DNA of 64,000 bases from Vibrio litoralis DSM 17657 (GTDB lineage Bacteria > Pseudomonadota > Gammaproteobacteria > Enterobacterales > Vibrionaceae): contig NZ_AUFZ01000017.1 in NCBI RefSeq assembly GCF_000426765.1, positions 1 to 64,000 on the forward strand, given 5' to 3'. Position 1 is the first letter of the stretch, and each line of letters starts with the position of its first letter. Of the stretch, positions 36,045 to 45,957 are shown piece by piece. The position numbers and the translations under genes were made by a program. The notes beneath the pieces are model-generated. The model saw only the letters and a program-made list of their open reading frames with translations. It was not told the origin of the DNA and made no database searches.

Positions 36045-39000
36045 ATGCCAACGAGTGAAAAAGTCACCCCTGTATTACTTGAGAAAGTCTATCAACTTAT
36101 ACAGGACAAATTAGAAGTGGAAACTCAGCCTTTAGTCAGCAAGTTAGCTGAACATCTATACAGTAATATTTCGCAAGATGATCTTTTTCAAAGGAATGAA
36201 TCTGATCTCTATGGTGCGGTTGTCAGTTTGTGGCAGCACATCTTAGAAAAAGACGCCGACATGGTGTCAGTGAAAGTATTCAACCCAACATTAAGTCGCC
36301 AAGGTTGGCAGTCGAGTCATACGGTTATTGAGATAGTCGTTCCTGATTCTGCATTTTTAGTCGATTCAGTCAAAATGGCGATCAATCGCTTAGGTTTAAC
36401 CAGTCACTTCATGGCCAATGCACCTACTCAAATTAGTAGAAAAAAAGATGAAGTTGTCGCTATCAATGATGGGCAAGGTGACATGCAATCTCTATTTCAT
36501 ATTGAAATAGATCGTTTGAATGACAAAGCTCGAATGTCGGAATTGAAAGACGAATTATTGTCGGTTCTGAAAGATACTCGCTCAGTTGTTGAAGACTGGC
36601 ACAAGATGAGTGACAAGTTACTACTTGCGATAAAAGAAACCGAAGATAACATAAAAAATATTCCATTAGAGAAAGAAAGACTACAAGAAGACTTAGCATT
36701 CCTACGTTGGCTTGGTGAACATAATTTTACCTTTATGGGATACAAAGAATTTGAGCTAAAAGCCACAAAAGGGGACTTAGAGTTAAATCCATCTAAATCT
36801 CCCGCACTTGGTTTATTGAAACAAGAAAGTCGCATACGTAGTTACAAACTATCTGAATTGCTTGAATCCGCAAGATTGGAAGTCACCAAGCAAGAATTAC
36901 TGGTTTTAACAAAAGGCAGTCATGCTTCTACTATTCACCGTCGTGCTTATACCGATTATGTTGGCATCAAAAAGTTTAATGATGAAGGCAAGGTAATTGG
37001 AGAGCATCGTTTTGTAGGCTTATACACGTCAGCGGTTTACAACCAAAGTGTCGGTAGCATTCCGCTTATTCGAGATAAAGTCGCGCGTATTTTACAATCA
37101 AGTGGTTATCTTAAAGGGTCATATTCCTGGAAAGCACTGCATAATATTTTAGAAAACTACCCAAGAGATGAACTCCTTCAAGCCAGTGAGGAAGAGCTAC
37201 TTGAAGTGGGTATGGGTGTTGTGCAAATGCAAGACCGCGATTTACTACGTCTGTTTGTTCGTAAAGACCCCTTTGGACGTTTCTTTAGTTGCATGGTCTA
37301 CGTAACCAAAGAGCGTTACAACACAGAGCTTCGATTTAAGACTCAGCAGATTTTTAAGAACTATTTTAAAAGCGATCAAGATGTTGAGTTTACTACTTAT
37401 TTTTCGGAAAGCCCGCTAGCAAGAACCCACTATATAGTGCGAGTGGATAATAATAATCAAGATATCAATGTTAAAACGATTGAGAGGGATCTAATGGAAG
37501 CGTCTTCATCTTGGGATGATCGTTTAATCCAATCTATTATGGGTAATTTTGGCGAAAATCAAGGCACCCAACTGGCTAAGCAATACCAGGATGCTTTCCC
37601 TCGCTCATATAAAGAAGCCACATTAGCTGGTGGTACAGCCGTTGCCGATATTGAACTCTTGGAATCTTTAAATGAAGATAAAAAGTTGGGAATGTTGTTT
37701 TACCGCCCACAAGAAGTCAGAGCCGATTCAAAAGCCGTACGCTTGAAACTGTATCACCGTGATGAGCCGATCCATCTTTCTGATGTGATGCCAATGCTTG
37801 AAAATCTAGGTTTACGCGTGATCGGGGAATCTCCATATGAGATCGAAAAAGCCGATGGTACTGTTTTTTGGATCTTAGATTTCTCAATGCTGCACCGCGG
37901 TGATCAAAAAGTCGATCTTCGTGAAGCGCAAGATCGTTTCCAACAAGCTTTTGCTGCAATTTGGTCTGGCGATCTAGAGAGCGATGGTTTTAATAGATTG
38001 ATTCTTTCTGCAGGTTTAACGGGAAGAGAAGTTACAATCTTGCGCAGTTATGCACGTTATATGCGTCAAGTTGGTTTCCCATTTAGTCAGCAATACATTG
38101 AAGATACGTTGTCTAATCATCCTAAATTGGCACAAGCCTTAGTTGCCTTATTTGTTAAGCGATTTGATCCTAGTGTTAAAGCTAGAGCGAAAGCGGAAGA
38201 TAAACTGGTTTCATCCATTAAAGAACAACTAGAGAAAGTTGAAAGCTTAGATGATGATCGAATCATTCGTCGTTATATGGAAATGATCCAAGCAACCATC
38301 AGAACAAACTTCTACCAAACTGATGAACATGGTAGCGAGAAGCCATGGTTAGCACTGAAATTGATGCCGAGAAATATTCCAGAAATTCCAGCGCCTGTGC
38401 CTGAGTTTGAGATCTTTGTTTATGCTCCGGATGTGGAAGGTGTGCATCTACGTGCTGGCAAAGTCGCTCGTGGTGGTCTGCGTTGGTCAGATCGCCAAGA
38501 AGATTTCCGTACTGAAATTTTAGGCTTGGTTAAAGCACAACAAGTTAAAAATACCGTGATTGTTCCAGTAGGGGCAAAAGGTGGATTTGTCTGTAAGCGT
38601 CAACAAAATTTCACCACTCGAGATGAAATTTTTGCAGAAGGGCAACGTTGCTATAAGCGTTTTATTCGCGCGTTATTGGATGTGTCTGACAATATTATTG
38701 AAGGCGAAATTGTACCACCAACTAATGTAGTTCGACATGATGCCGATGATGCTTATCTTGTTGTGGCGGCTGATAAAGGAACCGCAACCTTCTCCGATAT
38801 TGCCAACTCAGTGTCGGCTGAATACAACTTTTGGTTAGGTGATGCCTTTGCCTCTGGTGGTTCAAATGGCTATGACCATAAGGCGATGGGGATTACCGCC
38901 AAAGGTGGTTGGGAGTCGGTTAAACGCCACTTCCGTGAAATGGGGATTAATTGCCAAACTACTGATTTTTCCTGTGTTGCGATTGGTGATATGGCCGGTG

Positions 39001-40889
39001 ATGTATTTGGTAATGGCATGTTGTTATCTAAGCACATTCGCCTTCAAGCGGCCTTTAACCACATGCATATCTTTATTGATCCAAACCCAGATTCAGCAAG
39101 CAGCTGGAAAGAAAGGGATCGTTTGTTCAAATTACCAAGATCGAGTTGGGAAGATTATGATCAAAGCTTGATCTCGCAAGGGGGGGGGATATTCTCAAGA
39201 CGTTCCAAGTCGATCTCGTTGACCCCTGAGATCCAAAAAATGGTTGGTACGCAAAAGCAATCTGTAACGCCAACAGAATTGATCAAGTTACTGTTGAAAA
39301 TGAATGTTGATCTACTGTGGAACGGTGGTATCGGCACTTACATTAAATCGTCAGAAGAAAATCATTCCGATGTTGGTGACAGAGCCAATGATGGTCTGCG
39401 TATTGATGGTCGTGAACTACGTGCAAAAGTTGTCGGTGAAGGTGGTAACTTAGGTATGACACAGCTTGGTCGTATTGAATACGCACTCACTGGCGGCCGA
39501 GTAAATACCGACTTTGTTGATAACGTTGGTGGTGTAGATTGTTCTGATAATGAAGTGAACATTAAGATCTTCTTGAATACGCTAGTCAGCAATGGCGATC
39601 TTACCATCAAGCAGCGTAATGAAGTACTTAATAGTATGGAAGGCGAAATTAGCGAGATTGTTTTAGAAGATGCGTACTGCCAGTCAGAGTCTATTTCGGT
39701 GAGTGAGTACCAAGGTACCGCTCAAGTGAAAGAACAAATTCGCTTTATTCATACATTAGAAAAGCTTGGTAAATTAGATCGAGCTTTAGAATATATTCCT
39801 GATGATGAAACTTTACTGGAGAGGGAGAAGCAGGGCAAAGGGCTAACTCGACCTGAGCTTTCAGTATTGATTGCCTACGCTAAAATGGTACTTAAAGAGC
39901 AACTCGCTTGTGAAGAGATTGCCACTGACCCATTTAATGCACAATTGTTGACTAATTACTTCCCAACCAAGTTACGCCGTAACTATGGTTCGTACATGAA
40001 TCAACATCCATTGAAGCAAGAAATTATCGCGACGTCACTTGCCAATCAAATGGTCAATGAGATGGGCTGTAATTTTATCTCGCGTTTGCATGATGAAACT
40101 GGAGCTAGTGTAATAGATATTACCAATGCCTATGTTGCTGCTAGAGAAATATTTGATGCTGGTTCTATGTTTGAGAAGGTGCGAAGCCTAGATAACACTG
40201 CTACAGCGAAAGTACAGTATGAGTTATTGATGTCTTTGCGTCGTATTTTGCGCCGATCATCGCGTTGGCTATTGCGAAATCGTATGCTGAAGTTAAGTGT
40301 TAATGAGATCATTCAACACTACCAAGCTGATGTGGTTGCTGTTCAGTCGGGAATTGATGATTATTTAGTCAGTGATGAAGTGAAAGAGCACAATCAGCAA
40401 GCTCAGTCTTGGATAAAACAAGGTGTCGATTCTGAATTGGCCAATAAAATCGCTCGTTTAACTAGCTTGTATTCTGCTTTAGATATTTCTACGGTAGCCG
40501 CTGAATGTGAGGTGACGATTGAGCAAACCGCTAAGATGTATTTCACTTTAGGTGATCGATTATCACTGCATTGGTTCTTGAATCAAATCAATAATCAACC
40601 GGTTGATAACCATTGGCAAGCACTTGCTCGTGCAACGTTCCGTGAAGATCTAGATTGGCAGCAACGCAATTTAACATTACAAGTTCTTTCTTGCCGTTGT
40701 GATGATAAGCAAGGTAGGAAAGTAGAGAGTGAGTTAACTGATTGGCTGGAGTCTAACCGATCATCACTAGAACGTTGGGAAAATATTTTGAATGAATTCA
40801 AAGTAGGCTCCGCACATGAATTCGCTAAGTTTTCCGTCGCACTTCGTGAACTTATGCTTTTAAACTTAAATTGTGCCGCTAATAGGTAA
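36045..40889 (+). CDS. gdhB: Large NAD-specific glutamate dehydrogenase (about 180 kDa type)
   Basis: The 1614-residue protein is of the GDH-180 type. ACT-like segments lie in the N-terminal ~700 residues (PDSAFLVDSVKMAINRLG). The catalytic core begins near residue 780 with VHLRAGKVARGGLRWSDR and has VPVGAKGGFVCKR and PTNVVRHDADDAYLVVAADKG. AYNFWLG-DAFASGG-type segments and a nucleotide-binding AIGDMAGDVFGNGML region follow. The C-terminal domain ends near the stop. The enzyme oxidatively deaminates glutamate to 2-oxoglutarate and ammonia. GGAG before ATG 36045 sets the start; the frame is open to 36030. Confidence 0.96.
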   Translation: MPTSEKVTPVLLEKVYQLIQDKLEVETQPLVSKLAEHLYSNISQDDLFQRNESDLYGAVVSLWQHILEKDADMVSVKVFNPTLSRQGWQSSHTVIEIVVPDSAFLVDSVKMAINRLGLTSHFMANAPTQISRKKDEVVAINDGQGDMQSLFHIEIDRLNDKARMSELKDELLSVLKDTRSVVEDWHKMSDKLLLAIKETEDNIKNIPLEKERLQEDLAFLRWLGEHNFTFMGYKEFELKATKGDLELNPSKSPALGLLKQESRIRSYKLSELLESARLEVTKQELLVLTKGSHASTIHRRAYTDYVGIKKFNDEGKVIGEHRFVGLYTSAVYNQSVGSIPLIRDKVARILQSSGYLKGSYSWKALHNILENYPRDELLQASEEELLEVGMGVVQMQDRDLLRLFVRKDPFGRFFSCMVYVTKERYNTELRFKTQQIFKNYFKSDQDVEFTTYFSESPLARTHYIVRVDNNNQDINVKTIERDLMEASSSWDDRLIQSIMGNFGENQGTQLAKQYQDAFPRSYKEATLAGGTAVADIELLESLNEDKKLGMLFYRPQEVRADSKAVRLKLYHRDEPIHLSDVMPMLENLGLRVIGESPYEIEKADGTVFWILDFSMLHRGDQKVDLREAQDRFQQAFAAIWSGDLESDGFNRLILSAGLTGREVTILRSYARYMRQVGFPFSQQYIEDTLSNHPKLAQALVALFVKRFDPSVKARAKAEDKLVSSIKEQLEKVESLDDDRIIRRYMEMIQATIRTNFYQTDEHGSEKPWLALKLMPRNIPEIPAPVPEFEIFVYAPDVEGVHLRAGKVARGGLRWSDRQEDFRTEILGLVKAQQVKNTVIVPVGAKGGFVCKRQQNFTTRDEIFAEGQRCYKRFIRALLDVSDNIIEGEIVPPTNVVRHDADDAYLVVAADKGTATFSDIANSVSAEYNFWLGDAFASGGSNGYDHKAMGITAKGGWESVKRHFREMGINCQTTDFSCVAIGDMAGDVFGNGMLLSKHIRLQAAFNHMHIFIDPNPDSASSWKERDRLFKLPRSSWEDYDQSLISQGGGIFSRRSKSISLTPEIQKMVGTQKQSVTPTELIKLLLKMNVDLLWNGGIGTYIKSSEENHSDVGDRANDGLRIDGRELRAKVVGEGGNLGMTQLGRIEYALTGGRVNTDFVDNVGGVDCSDNEVNIKIFLNTLVSNGDLTIKQRNEVLNSMEGEISEIVLEDAYCQSESISVSEYQGTAQVKEQIRFIHTLEKLGKLDRALEYIPDDETLLEREKQGKGLTRPELSVLIAYAKMVLKEQLACEEIATDPFNAQLLTNYFPTKLRRNYGSYMNQHPLKQEIIATSLANQMVNEMGCNFISRLHDETGASVIDITNAYVAAREIFDAGSMFEKVRSLDNTATAKVQYELLMSLRRILRRSSRWLLRNRMLKLSVNEIIQHYQADVVAVQSGIDDYLVSDEVKEHNQQAQSWIKQGVDSELANKIARLTSLYSALDISTVAAECEVTIEQTAKMYFTLGDRLSLHWFLNQINNQPVDNHWQALARATFREDLDWQQRNLTLQVLSCRCDDKQGRKVESELTDWLESNRSSLERWENILNEFKVGSAHEFAKFSVALRELMLLNLNCAANR

Positions 40890-40927
40890 TCACATAGGTG
40901 ACCGCGTAACTAATGTTTTGTATTTTA

Positions 40928-40963
40928 GCTTTGATCTCATCTATAACAACATGAGATCAAAGC
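40928..40963 (+). terminator. Hairpin after the dehydrogenase gene
   Basis: A perfect 13-bp stem (GCTTTGATCTCAT / ATGAGATCAAAGC) with a 10-nt loop starts 38 bp after the stop codon. No T-run follows; instead a PurR-like box begins at the next base. It may stabilise the upstream mRNA or act as a rho-independent block with the downstream hairpin. Confidence 0.45.
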
Positions 40964-40964
40964 A

Positions 40965-40980
40965 CTGCAAACGATTGCAG
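40965..40980 (+). promoter_or_regulatory. PurR-like operator upstream of pyrD
   Basis: CTGCAAACGATTGCAG keeps 11 of 12 core positions of the PurR palindrome GCAAACGTTTGC. E. coli pyrD is PurR-repressed, so conservation here is plausible. It lies about 24 bp upstream of a -10-like TATACT (41004-41009). Confidence 0.65.
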
Positions 40981-41003
40981 TAGTATAAGACTGATAACAA
41001 AGG

Positions 41004-41036
41004 TATACTTCGCCCCGGAATTTCGGGGCTTTTTTG
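41004..41036 (+). promoter_or_regulatory. pyrD promoter -10 and leader hairpin with T-run
   Basis: TATACT (41004-41009) is followed by TTCGCCCCGG, placing likely start nucleotides at the C/G run 41013-41018. GCCCCG (41012-41017) pairs with CGGGGC (41024-41029), followed by six Ts, about 20 nt before the pyrD start codon. RNA starting at a C would contain most of the stem, whereas RNA starting at G17/G18 would not. E. coli pyrC and pyrD use start-site switching with a leader hairpin, and this resembles it. It may instead simply be the upstream gene's terminator. Confidence 0.5.
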
Positions 41037-41054
41037 ATCTTATTTGGAGGAAAT

Positions 41055-42065
41055 ATGCTTTACCGTATCGCCAGAGCTGGCTTGTTTAAATTCAATGCAG
41101 AAACGGCACATGAATTAGCGATTAAGAATTTAAGAAGACTCAATGGAACACCTTTAGACTTTTTCTTCCGCCAAAATCTACCAACTCGTTCTGTTGAAGT
41201 GATGGGACTGACATTTAAGAACCCAGTCGGCCTTGCTGCTGGAATGGATAAAAATGGTGAATGCATTGATGCTTTTGGCGCGATGGGGTTTGGTTTTTTA
41301 GAAATTGGTACTGTGACGCCACGTGCACAACCAGGCAATGACAAACCACGCTGTTTCCGAATAGTCGAAGCTGAAGGAATAATCAACCGTATGGGGTTCA
41401 ATAACGAAGGTGTTGATGCACTTATTGAAAATGTGAAGCAATCAAACTTCGATGGCATCCTAGGTATCAATATTGGTAAGAATAAAGATACGCCAATTGA
41501 AAAGGGTACGGAAGACTACCTAATCTGTATGGAAAAAGTTTATCCATATGCAGGTTATATTGCGGCGAATATTTCTTCTCCAAACACTCCTGGGTTACGT
41601 ACTCTACAATACGGTGAAGCTTTGGATGAATTATTGTCAGCATTAAAAGAAAAACAAGCGGAGTTGGCTAAGCAATACGGTAAGTATGTTCCGTTAGCGT
41701 TAAAAATTGCCCCAGATTTAACCGATGATGAATTAAAGCAAATCTGTGACTCACTGAAGAAGTATAAGATTGATGGTGTTATTGCAACCAACACAACATT
41801 GGATCGTACTTTAGTTGACGGTATGAAAAATGCCAATGAAACAGGGGGCTTAAGTGGTCGTCCTGTTCAATCGAAAAGTACTGAAGTGATCCGTCAGCTT
41901 TATAAAGAGCTAGGTGAAGAGATCCCAATCATTGGTGTTGGTGGTATTGATTCTTATATCGCAGCTAAAGAGAAAATGCTAGCCGGTGCTAAGCTTGTTC
42001 AAGTCTATTCTGGTTTTATTTACAAAGGCCCAGCATTGATCAAAGACATTGTTAAAAATATTTAA
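41055..42065 (+). CDS. pyrD: Dihydroorotate dehydrogenase (quinone), class 2
   Basis: This 336-residue membrane-associated flavoenzyme of pyrimidine synthesis oxidises dihydroorotate with quinone. The N-terminal amphipathic helix ([19 protein letters not shown]) marks class 2. The FMN site shows [11 protein letters not shown], and [14 protein letters not shown] and [11 protein letters not shown] (catalytic Ser) follow. [17 protein letters not shown] and IIGVGGIDS complete the family set. GGAGGAAAT precedes ATG 41055. It is first in the pyrD-zapC block, conserved with E. coli. Confidence 0.97.
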   Translation: MLYRIARAGLFKFNAETAHELAIKNLRRLNGTPLDFFFRQNLPTRSVEVMGLTFKNPVGLAAGMDKNGECIDAFGAMGFGFLEIGTVTPRAQPGNDKPRCFRIVEAEGIINRMGFNNEGVDALIENVKQSNFDGILGINIGKNKDTPIEKGTEDYLICMEKVYPYAGYIAANISSPNTPGLRTLQYGEALDELLSALKEKQAELAKQYGKYVPLALKIAPDLTDDELKQICDSLKKYKIDGVIATNTTLDRTLVDGMKNANETGGLSGRPVQSKSTEVIRQLYKELGEEIPIIGVGGIDSYIAAKEKMLAGAKLVQVYSGFIYKGPALIKDIVKNI

Positions 42066-42107
42066 AGATCAAGAAAAAGATCCTGCCTAAAAATCGATTT
42101 CAGCCTG

Positions 42108-42138
42108 AAAAGAGGAACATGTTTTCCTCTTTTTTTTT
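42108..42138 (+). terminator. Intrinsic terminator after pyrD
   Basis: AAAAGAGGAA and TTCCTCTTTT form a stem followed by a long T-run, so zapC likely has its own promoter. Confidence 0.8.
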
Positions 42139-42228
42139 GCCTATCTGTTTGTACAATCTAATAACATCTTATTGGATAGACGAGAAGTGAAGTGTTTATT
42201 TCACTTTATTTTTGAAGAGGCTGGAACA

Positions 42229-42771
42229 ATGCTTAAACCGAGTGATACATGGAAATGGTATTACAATGAGACCAACAAGTCCCTTATGCTGGATCTTGGG
42301 CAGGACATGGTTTTCAGCGTAAATCTTCCTCAAAAACTTCTAGTAAACAGTGCATTTCAAGAAAATGAATTTTCTGTTGATGATGCATCTAGCTACCATA
42401 AATTTAAACAACAAGTTGATGTACTTCCTTTATCAGAACCAAGAAAAGCAGAATTGGCATTAAATAGCGTTGCAGCTCGTCGCTTTCATAAGCCAGTTCA
42501 ACCTAAGAGTTGGTTCTTCTCTACACAAGGCGGCGATTTTACGCCAGAAGAGGGGGAGATTGTACATTTACGTAATTGTTTCTCTGAGGGCCACTTCATG
42601 GTGGTAGAAGTTGGAGAAAGCGCCAGCATTTGTGTCTCTGTATCTTTGCGTGATTTCAGTCTTACAGAGTCCAAAGCGCTTAAATTTGGTGAGTCAATTA
42701 AAGTGATGCACGATCGCTTTGCGAAAGCGAACTTACATACTCACTTTGAAACTTATGCAATGGTAGGGTAA
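42229..42771 (+). CDS. zapC: Cell division protein ZapC
   Basis: This 180-residue protein matches ZapC: DTWKWYYNE near the start, MLDLGQDMVFSV, FSVDDAS, KAELALNSVAARRF, PKSWFF, and MVVEVGESASICV. ZapC binds FtsZ and bundles its filaments at the Z-ring. GAGGCTGGAACA precedes ATG 42229; the frame is open to 42172 but that reading is not conserved. The pyrD-zapC order matches E. coli. Confidence 0.92.
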   Translation: MLKPSDTWKWYYNETNKSLMLDLGQDMVFSVNLPQKLLVNSAFQENEFSVDDASSYHKFKQQVDVLPLSEPRKAELALNSVAARRFHKPVQPKSWFFSTQGGDFTPEEGEIVHLRNCFSEGHFMVVEVGESASICVSVSLRDFSLTESKALKFGESIKVMHDRFAKANLHTHFETYAMVG

Positions 42772-42811
42772 TTATCTTATCTAAACCTGTTCGTTCCTTG
42801 TTGTTCATTTG

Positions 42812-42838
42812 GTCGGCCTTAGTGCCGGCTTTTTTTTG
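42812..42838 (+). terminator. Intrinsic terminator after zapC
   Basis: GTCGGC and GCCGGC pair (one G-U) around CTTAGT-like loop bases and are followed by eight Ts. Confidence 0.75.
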
Positions 42839-43418
42839 TCTAAAATTTCCCACCTATCGCTAACGTATTCAGTTAACAACTTCCTAAAAACCAAATGAAA
42901 TCGCCTTAGTTTGACTATCGATTTATCAGCTAACCGCTCTGAATAAGCAATTAAACTGTGAATAGAGCAAAATAAAAGCGATAAAAAGACAGTTTTTAAG
43001 CAAAAATGAAAGCTTTTTTAAGCTTTATTCCATCGTATTTCTTTCTCTTAAAGTGAAAAAATTCCGCATTTAAGCTGATTTGGTAATAAATTTACACTGT
43101 AAAACTCTTTCTGGTATAGACCAGTTTGGTGTGGTTTTTTATGTGAATAAGTATTCACTTCCGCCTTGGTGTTGATTTTTTATATATGCGCATGCTGCAT
43201 ATTTAAGTGAAGCGAAGTTAGCGCGAATGTACTAGTTGTATAGGATTTAAGTGCTGGACTTAGATGTGCAGGTGGATATTTGAAGTGTTAAATGATGAAT
43301 GTGGAAAAATATGATGACTTTTCTGTGATATTCGATGCTTAAAGCATGTAGGTGGTCGCATAAGGTGGGGGTTTCGTTATATAATCTGACTCCATTTATT
43401 ACCGTACTGAAAGTTATA
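42839..43418. other. Long gene-free region before rlmL
   Basis: About 580 AT-rich bases with no convincing ORF. Visible pieces: AAAGCTT/AAGCTTT (near 43010), a 5-bp CTGGT/ACCAG hairpin at 43111-43124 followed by GTGTGGTTTTTT (ends 43140), and palindrome GTGAATA/TATTCAC at 43143-43158. TATAAT at 43380-43385 lies 33 bp before rlmL. The hairpin followed by Ts near 43140 could end a small RNA, but nothing identifies one. In E. coli, ycbX lies in this interval and is missing here. Confidence 0.4.
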
Positions 43419-45557
43419 ATGAATCAATATTTAGCGATAACATCTAATGGCCTTGAAAACTTGCTCGCTGATGAGCTGACACAACTAGGTGTTACCGATG
43501 CAAAACCAGTGCAAGCAGGGGTTCGATTTACTGCTACCAATGTACAACTTTACCGCTGTTGTCTATGGAGCCGCTTGGCTTCTCGTTTCGTATTAATTCT
43601 TTCTGAGTTTTACTGTAACGATGATATGGATCTTTATTTATCAGCTTCTGCAGTAAATTGGTCTTCTTATTTCTCGGTGAAAAAGCGTTTAATTGTTGAT
43701 TTCAATGGTACCAACCGCGAAATCCGCAACAGTCAGTATGGTGCGATGAAAGTAAAAGATGCCATCGTTGATAGCTTTACCAAAAAAGACTTAGGTCGCC
43801 CGGAGATCAGCAAAGATCAGCCAGATCTTCGTATCCATGTCCGTTTGCATCGTGATAGAGCGATTCTTGGTATTGATATGGTAGGCCGTGGTTTGCATCA
43901 ACGTGGATATCGTATTCAAGCCGGTGCAGCGCCATTAAGAGAAACCTTAGCGTGTGCGATTGTTAGTCGTAGTGGTTGGGATAAATCTCAGCCTTTACTC
44001 GATCCTATGTGTGGTTCTGGTACTTTGCTTATCGAAGCGGCTTTAATGGCTGCGAATGTGGCTCCTGGTATTCAGCGTGAAGCTTGGGCTTTTGAATCTC
44101 TATATGATTTTGAAGCTGAAACTTGGGCTGAAATTAAAGCAGAAGCTAGCGTTCAGGGGCGTAAGGGCATTAAAGCGCTTGGTGACAATCGTTTCTTTGG
44201 TATTGATAATGACCGTCGCGTTCTACAAACGGCTAAAGACAATGCTAAGCGTGCTGGTTTAGACGGTGTGATTCAATTCAGCCTAGGTGATGCCGCTAAA
44301 CTTGAAAAACCACAGGGCTTTACTGAAGGCGTGGTGATTTGTAACCCGCCTTATGGTGAGCGTTTAGGTACGGAACCTGGCCTTATAGCTCTGTATACGT
44401 CGTTTGGTGTGCAATTAAAGAGTGAGTTTGCGGGTAGTCAGGCTTCAATCTTCTCTTCAAGTGAAGAGTTATTAAGTTGCCTACGTATGCGCGCGGATAA
44501 GCAGTATAAATTGAGTAATGGTGCGTTACCGTGTCACCAGAAAAACTACTCAATTACCGCACGAGTGAATCCAAACGGCGAAACGCTGCGTCATTCAGAA
44601 AAAGAAGAGGCACAAATTGCCCCTGATTTCGCTAACCGTTTAAAGAAAAATTTAGCCAAAATTGGTAAATGGGCTAAACGTGAGCAACTAGACTGCTACC
44701 GTGCCTATGACGCTGACCTACCTAATTACAATGTAGCGATTGATCTGTATTTAGATCACGTCGTTATTCAAGAGTATGCGCCACCAAAGACCATTCCTGA
44801 AGAAGTGGCTAAGCGTCGTTTGACCGATATTATTCGTGCGACGATTCAGGTGTTAGGTGTTGATGCCAATAAAGTCGTTATCAAAACCCGTGAAAAGCAA
44901 AAAGGTAAGCGCCAATATCAGAAACTATCGCAAGATTCGGAATACTTAAAAGTGAACGAATATGGCGTACAGCTATTGGTTAACCTGCAAGACTACCTTG
45001 ATACCGGTCTATTCCTCGATCATAAATTAACCCGTCGTCGTTTAGGCCAAATGGCAGCAGGCAAAGACTTCTTGAACTTATTTGCCTACACGGGTAGTGC
45101 AACGGTACATGCCGCGGCTGGTGGAGCGAAAAGTACCACGACAGTTGATATGTCGAATACTTACTTACAATGGGCTCAGCGCAATATGGAGCTCAATGGT
45201 TTTACAGGTGAAGCACATCAATTTGAACAAGCGGATTGTTTGCAATGGCTGCAGCATGAAGACAGAACGTTTGATCTGATTTTTATCGATCCACCCACGT
45301 TTTCTAACTCAAAACGTATGGAGCAAACCTTCGATATTCAGCGTGACCATTTAATGCTGATGGAAAATCTAAAGCGCTTGATGCGTGAAGATGCCGTGGT
45401 GGTCTTTTCGAACAATAAACGCTTATTTAAGATGGATCTTGATGGCTTAGAGCAATTAGGGCTGAAAGCTGAGAATATTTCAGCGAAGACATTGCCGATG
45501 GATTTTACGCGTAATAAGCATATCCATAACTGTTGGATCATTACTCATCGTGACTAG
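43419..45557 (+). CDS. rlmL: Bifunctional 23S rRNA methyltransferase RlmL/RlmK (m2G2445 and m7G2069)
   Basis: This 712-residue fusion has an N-terminal THUMP domain and a first methyltransferase with [16 protein letters not shown] and the catalytic [10 protein letters not shown] second Rossmann methyltransferase (RlmK part) has [20 protein letters not shown] and [17 protein letters not shown] 43419 gives the usual N-terminus [20 protein letters not shown]; the frame is open upstream to 43335. A TATAAT at 43380 could be its promoter. As in E. coli, uup follows, here after a small redoxin gene. Confidence 0.96.
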   Translation: MNQYLAITSNGLENLLADELTQLGVTDAKPVQAGVRFTATNVQLYRCCLWSRLASRFVLILSEFYCNDDMDLYLSASAVNWSSYFSVKKRLIVDFNGTNREIRNSQYGAMKVKDAIVDSFTKKDLGRPEISKDQPDLRIHVRLHRDRAILGIDMVGRGLHQRGYRIQAGAAPLRETLACAIVSRSGWDKSQPLLDPMCGSGTLLIEAALMAANVAPGIQREAWAFESLYDFEAETWAEIKAEASVQGRKGIKALGDNRFFGIDNDRRVLQTAKDNAKRAGLDGVIQFSLGDAAKLEKPQGFTEGVVICNPPYGERLGTEPGLIALYTSFGVQLKSEFAGSQASIFSSSEELLSCLRMRADKQYKLSNGALPCHQKNYSITARVNPNGETLRHSEKEEAQIAPDFANRLKKNLAKIGKWAKREQLDCYRAYDADLPNYNVAIDLYLDHVVIQEYAPPKTIPEEVAKRRLTDIIRATIQVLGVDANKVVIKTREKQKGKRQYQKLSQDSEYLKVNEYGVQLLVNLQDYLDTGLFLDHKLTRRRLGQMAAGKDFLNLFAYTGSATVHAAAGGAKSTTTVDMSNTYLQWAQRNMELNGFTGEAHQFEQADCLQWLQHEDRTFDLIFIDPPTFSNSKRMEQTFDIQRDHLMLMENLKRLMREDAVVVFSNNKRLFKMDLDGLEQLGLKAENISAKTLPMDFTRNKHIHNCWIITHRD

Positions 45558-45633
45558 GTGATATAGCTAAATCTCTTAAATATATCGGTCACTTAAGTAT
45601 AAATGCTAAATAACACAGAGGTAGAGATTAAAA

Positions 45634-45957
45634 ATGCTGACGCTTTACTCAACTTCGGGTTGTCATTTATGTGAATTAGCTTATCAACAGCTTGATACTT
45701 TATGGGGGGAAGATTCTCAACAGTCTTTAGCCGATAAAGTACAAGTGATTGATATTGCTTTTGATGATGCATTATTTTCTCGTTACGGCGTCACTATTCC
45801 TGTGCTTACCTTGCATTCGCAAGATGAACAAAACGAGCAAAGTAACTTACAACACCAAAATAACTTACAACATATAGTGAGTGAGTTATTTTGGCCATTC
45901 AATTTAGACGAATTACAAGCGTGGTTAAAACACAATGGCATTAATTACCATTCATAA
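45634..45957 (+). CDS. DUF836 glutaredoxin-like protein
   Basis: The 107-residue thioredoxin-fold protein has the redox motif CHLC in YSTSGCHLCELA near the start, a strand VQVIDIAFDDALF, the cis-Pro IPVL, and a C-terminal helix ELQAWLKHN. It is of the DUF836 family. Between cis-Pro and the last helix there is an odd Gln/Asn/His-rich insert with a near-repeat (SNLQHQNNLQH). Its last 23 bp overlap the start of uup, so the two genes are translationally linked. Partner and substrate unknown. Confidence 0.8.
   Translation: MLTLYSTSGCHLCELAYQQLDTLWGEDSQQSLADKVQVIDIAFDDALFSRYGVTIPVLTLHSQDEQNEQSNLQHQNNLQHIVSELFWPFNLDELQAWLKHNGINYHS

Noticed and set aside
40898..40910. A further matS-like sequence (GTGACCGCGTAAC)
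   Set aside because: It has two mismatches to the consensus, within the range expected by chance.
43143..43158. A GTGAATA/TATTCAC palindrome as a CRP site
   Set aside because: The half-site spacing does not fit the TGTGA-N6-TCACA pattern, so no CRP site is claimed.
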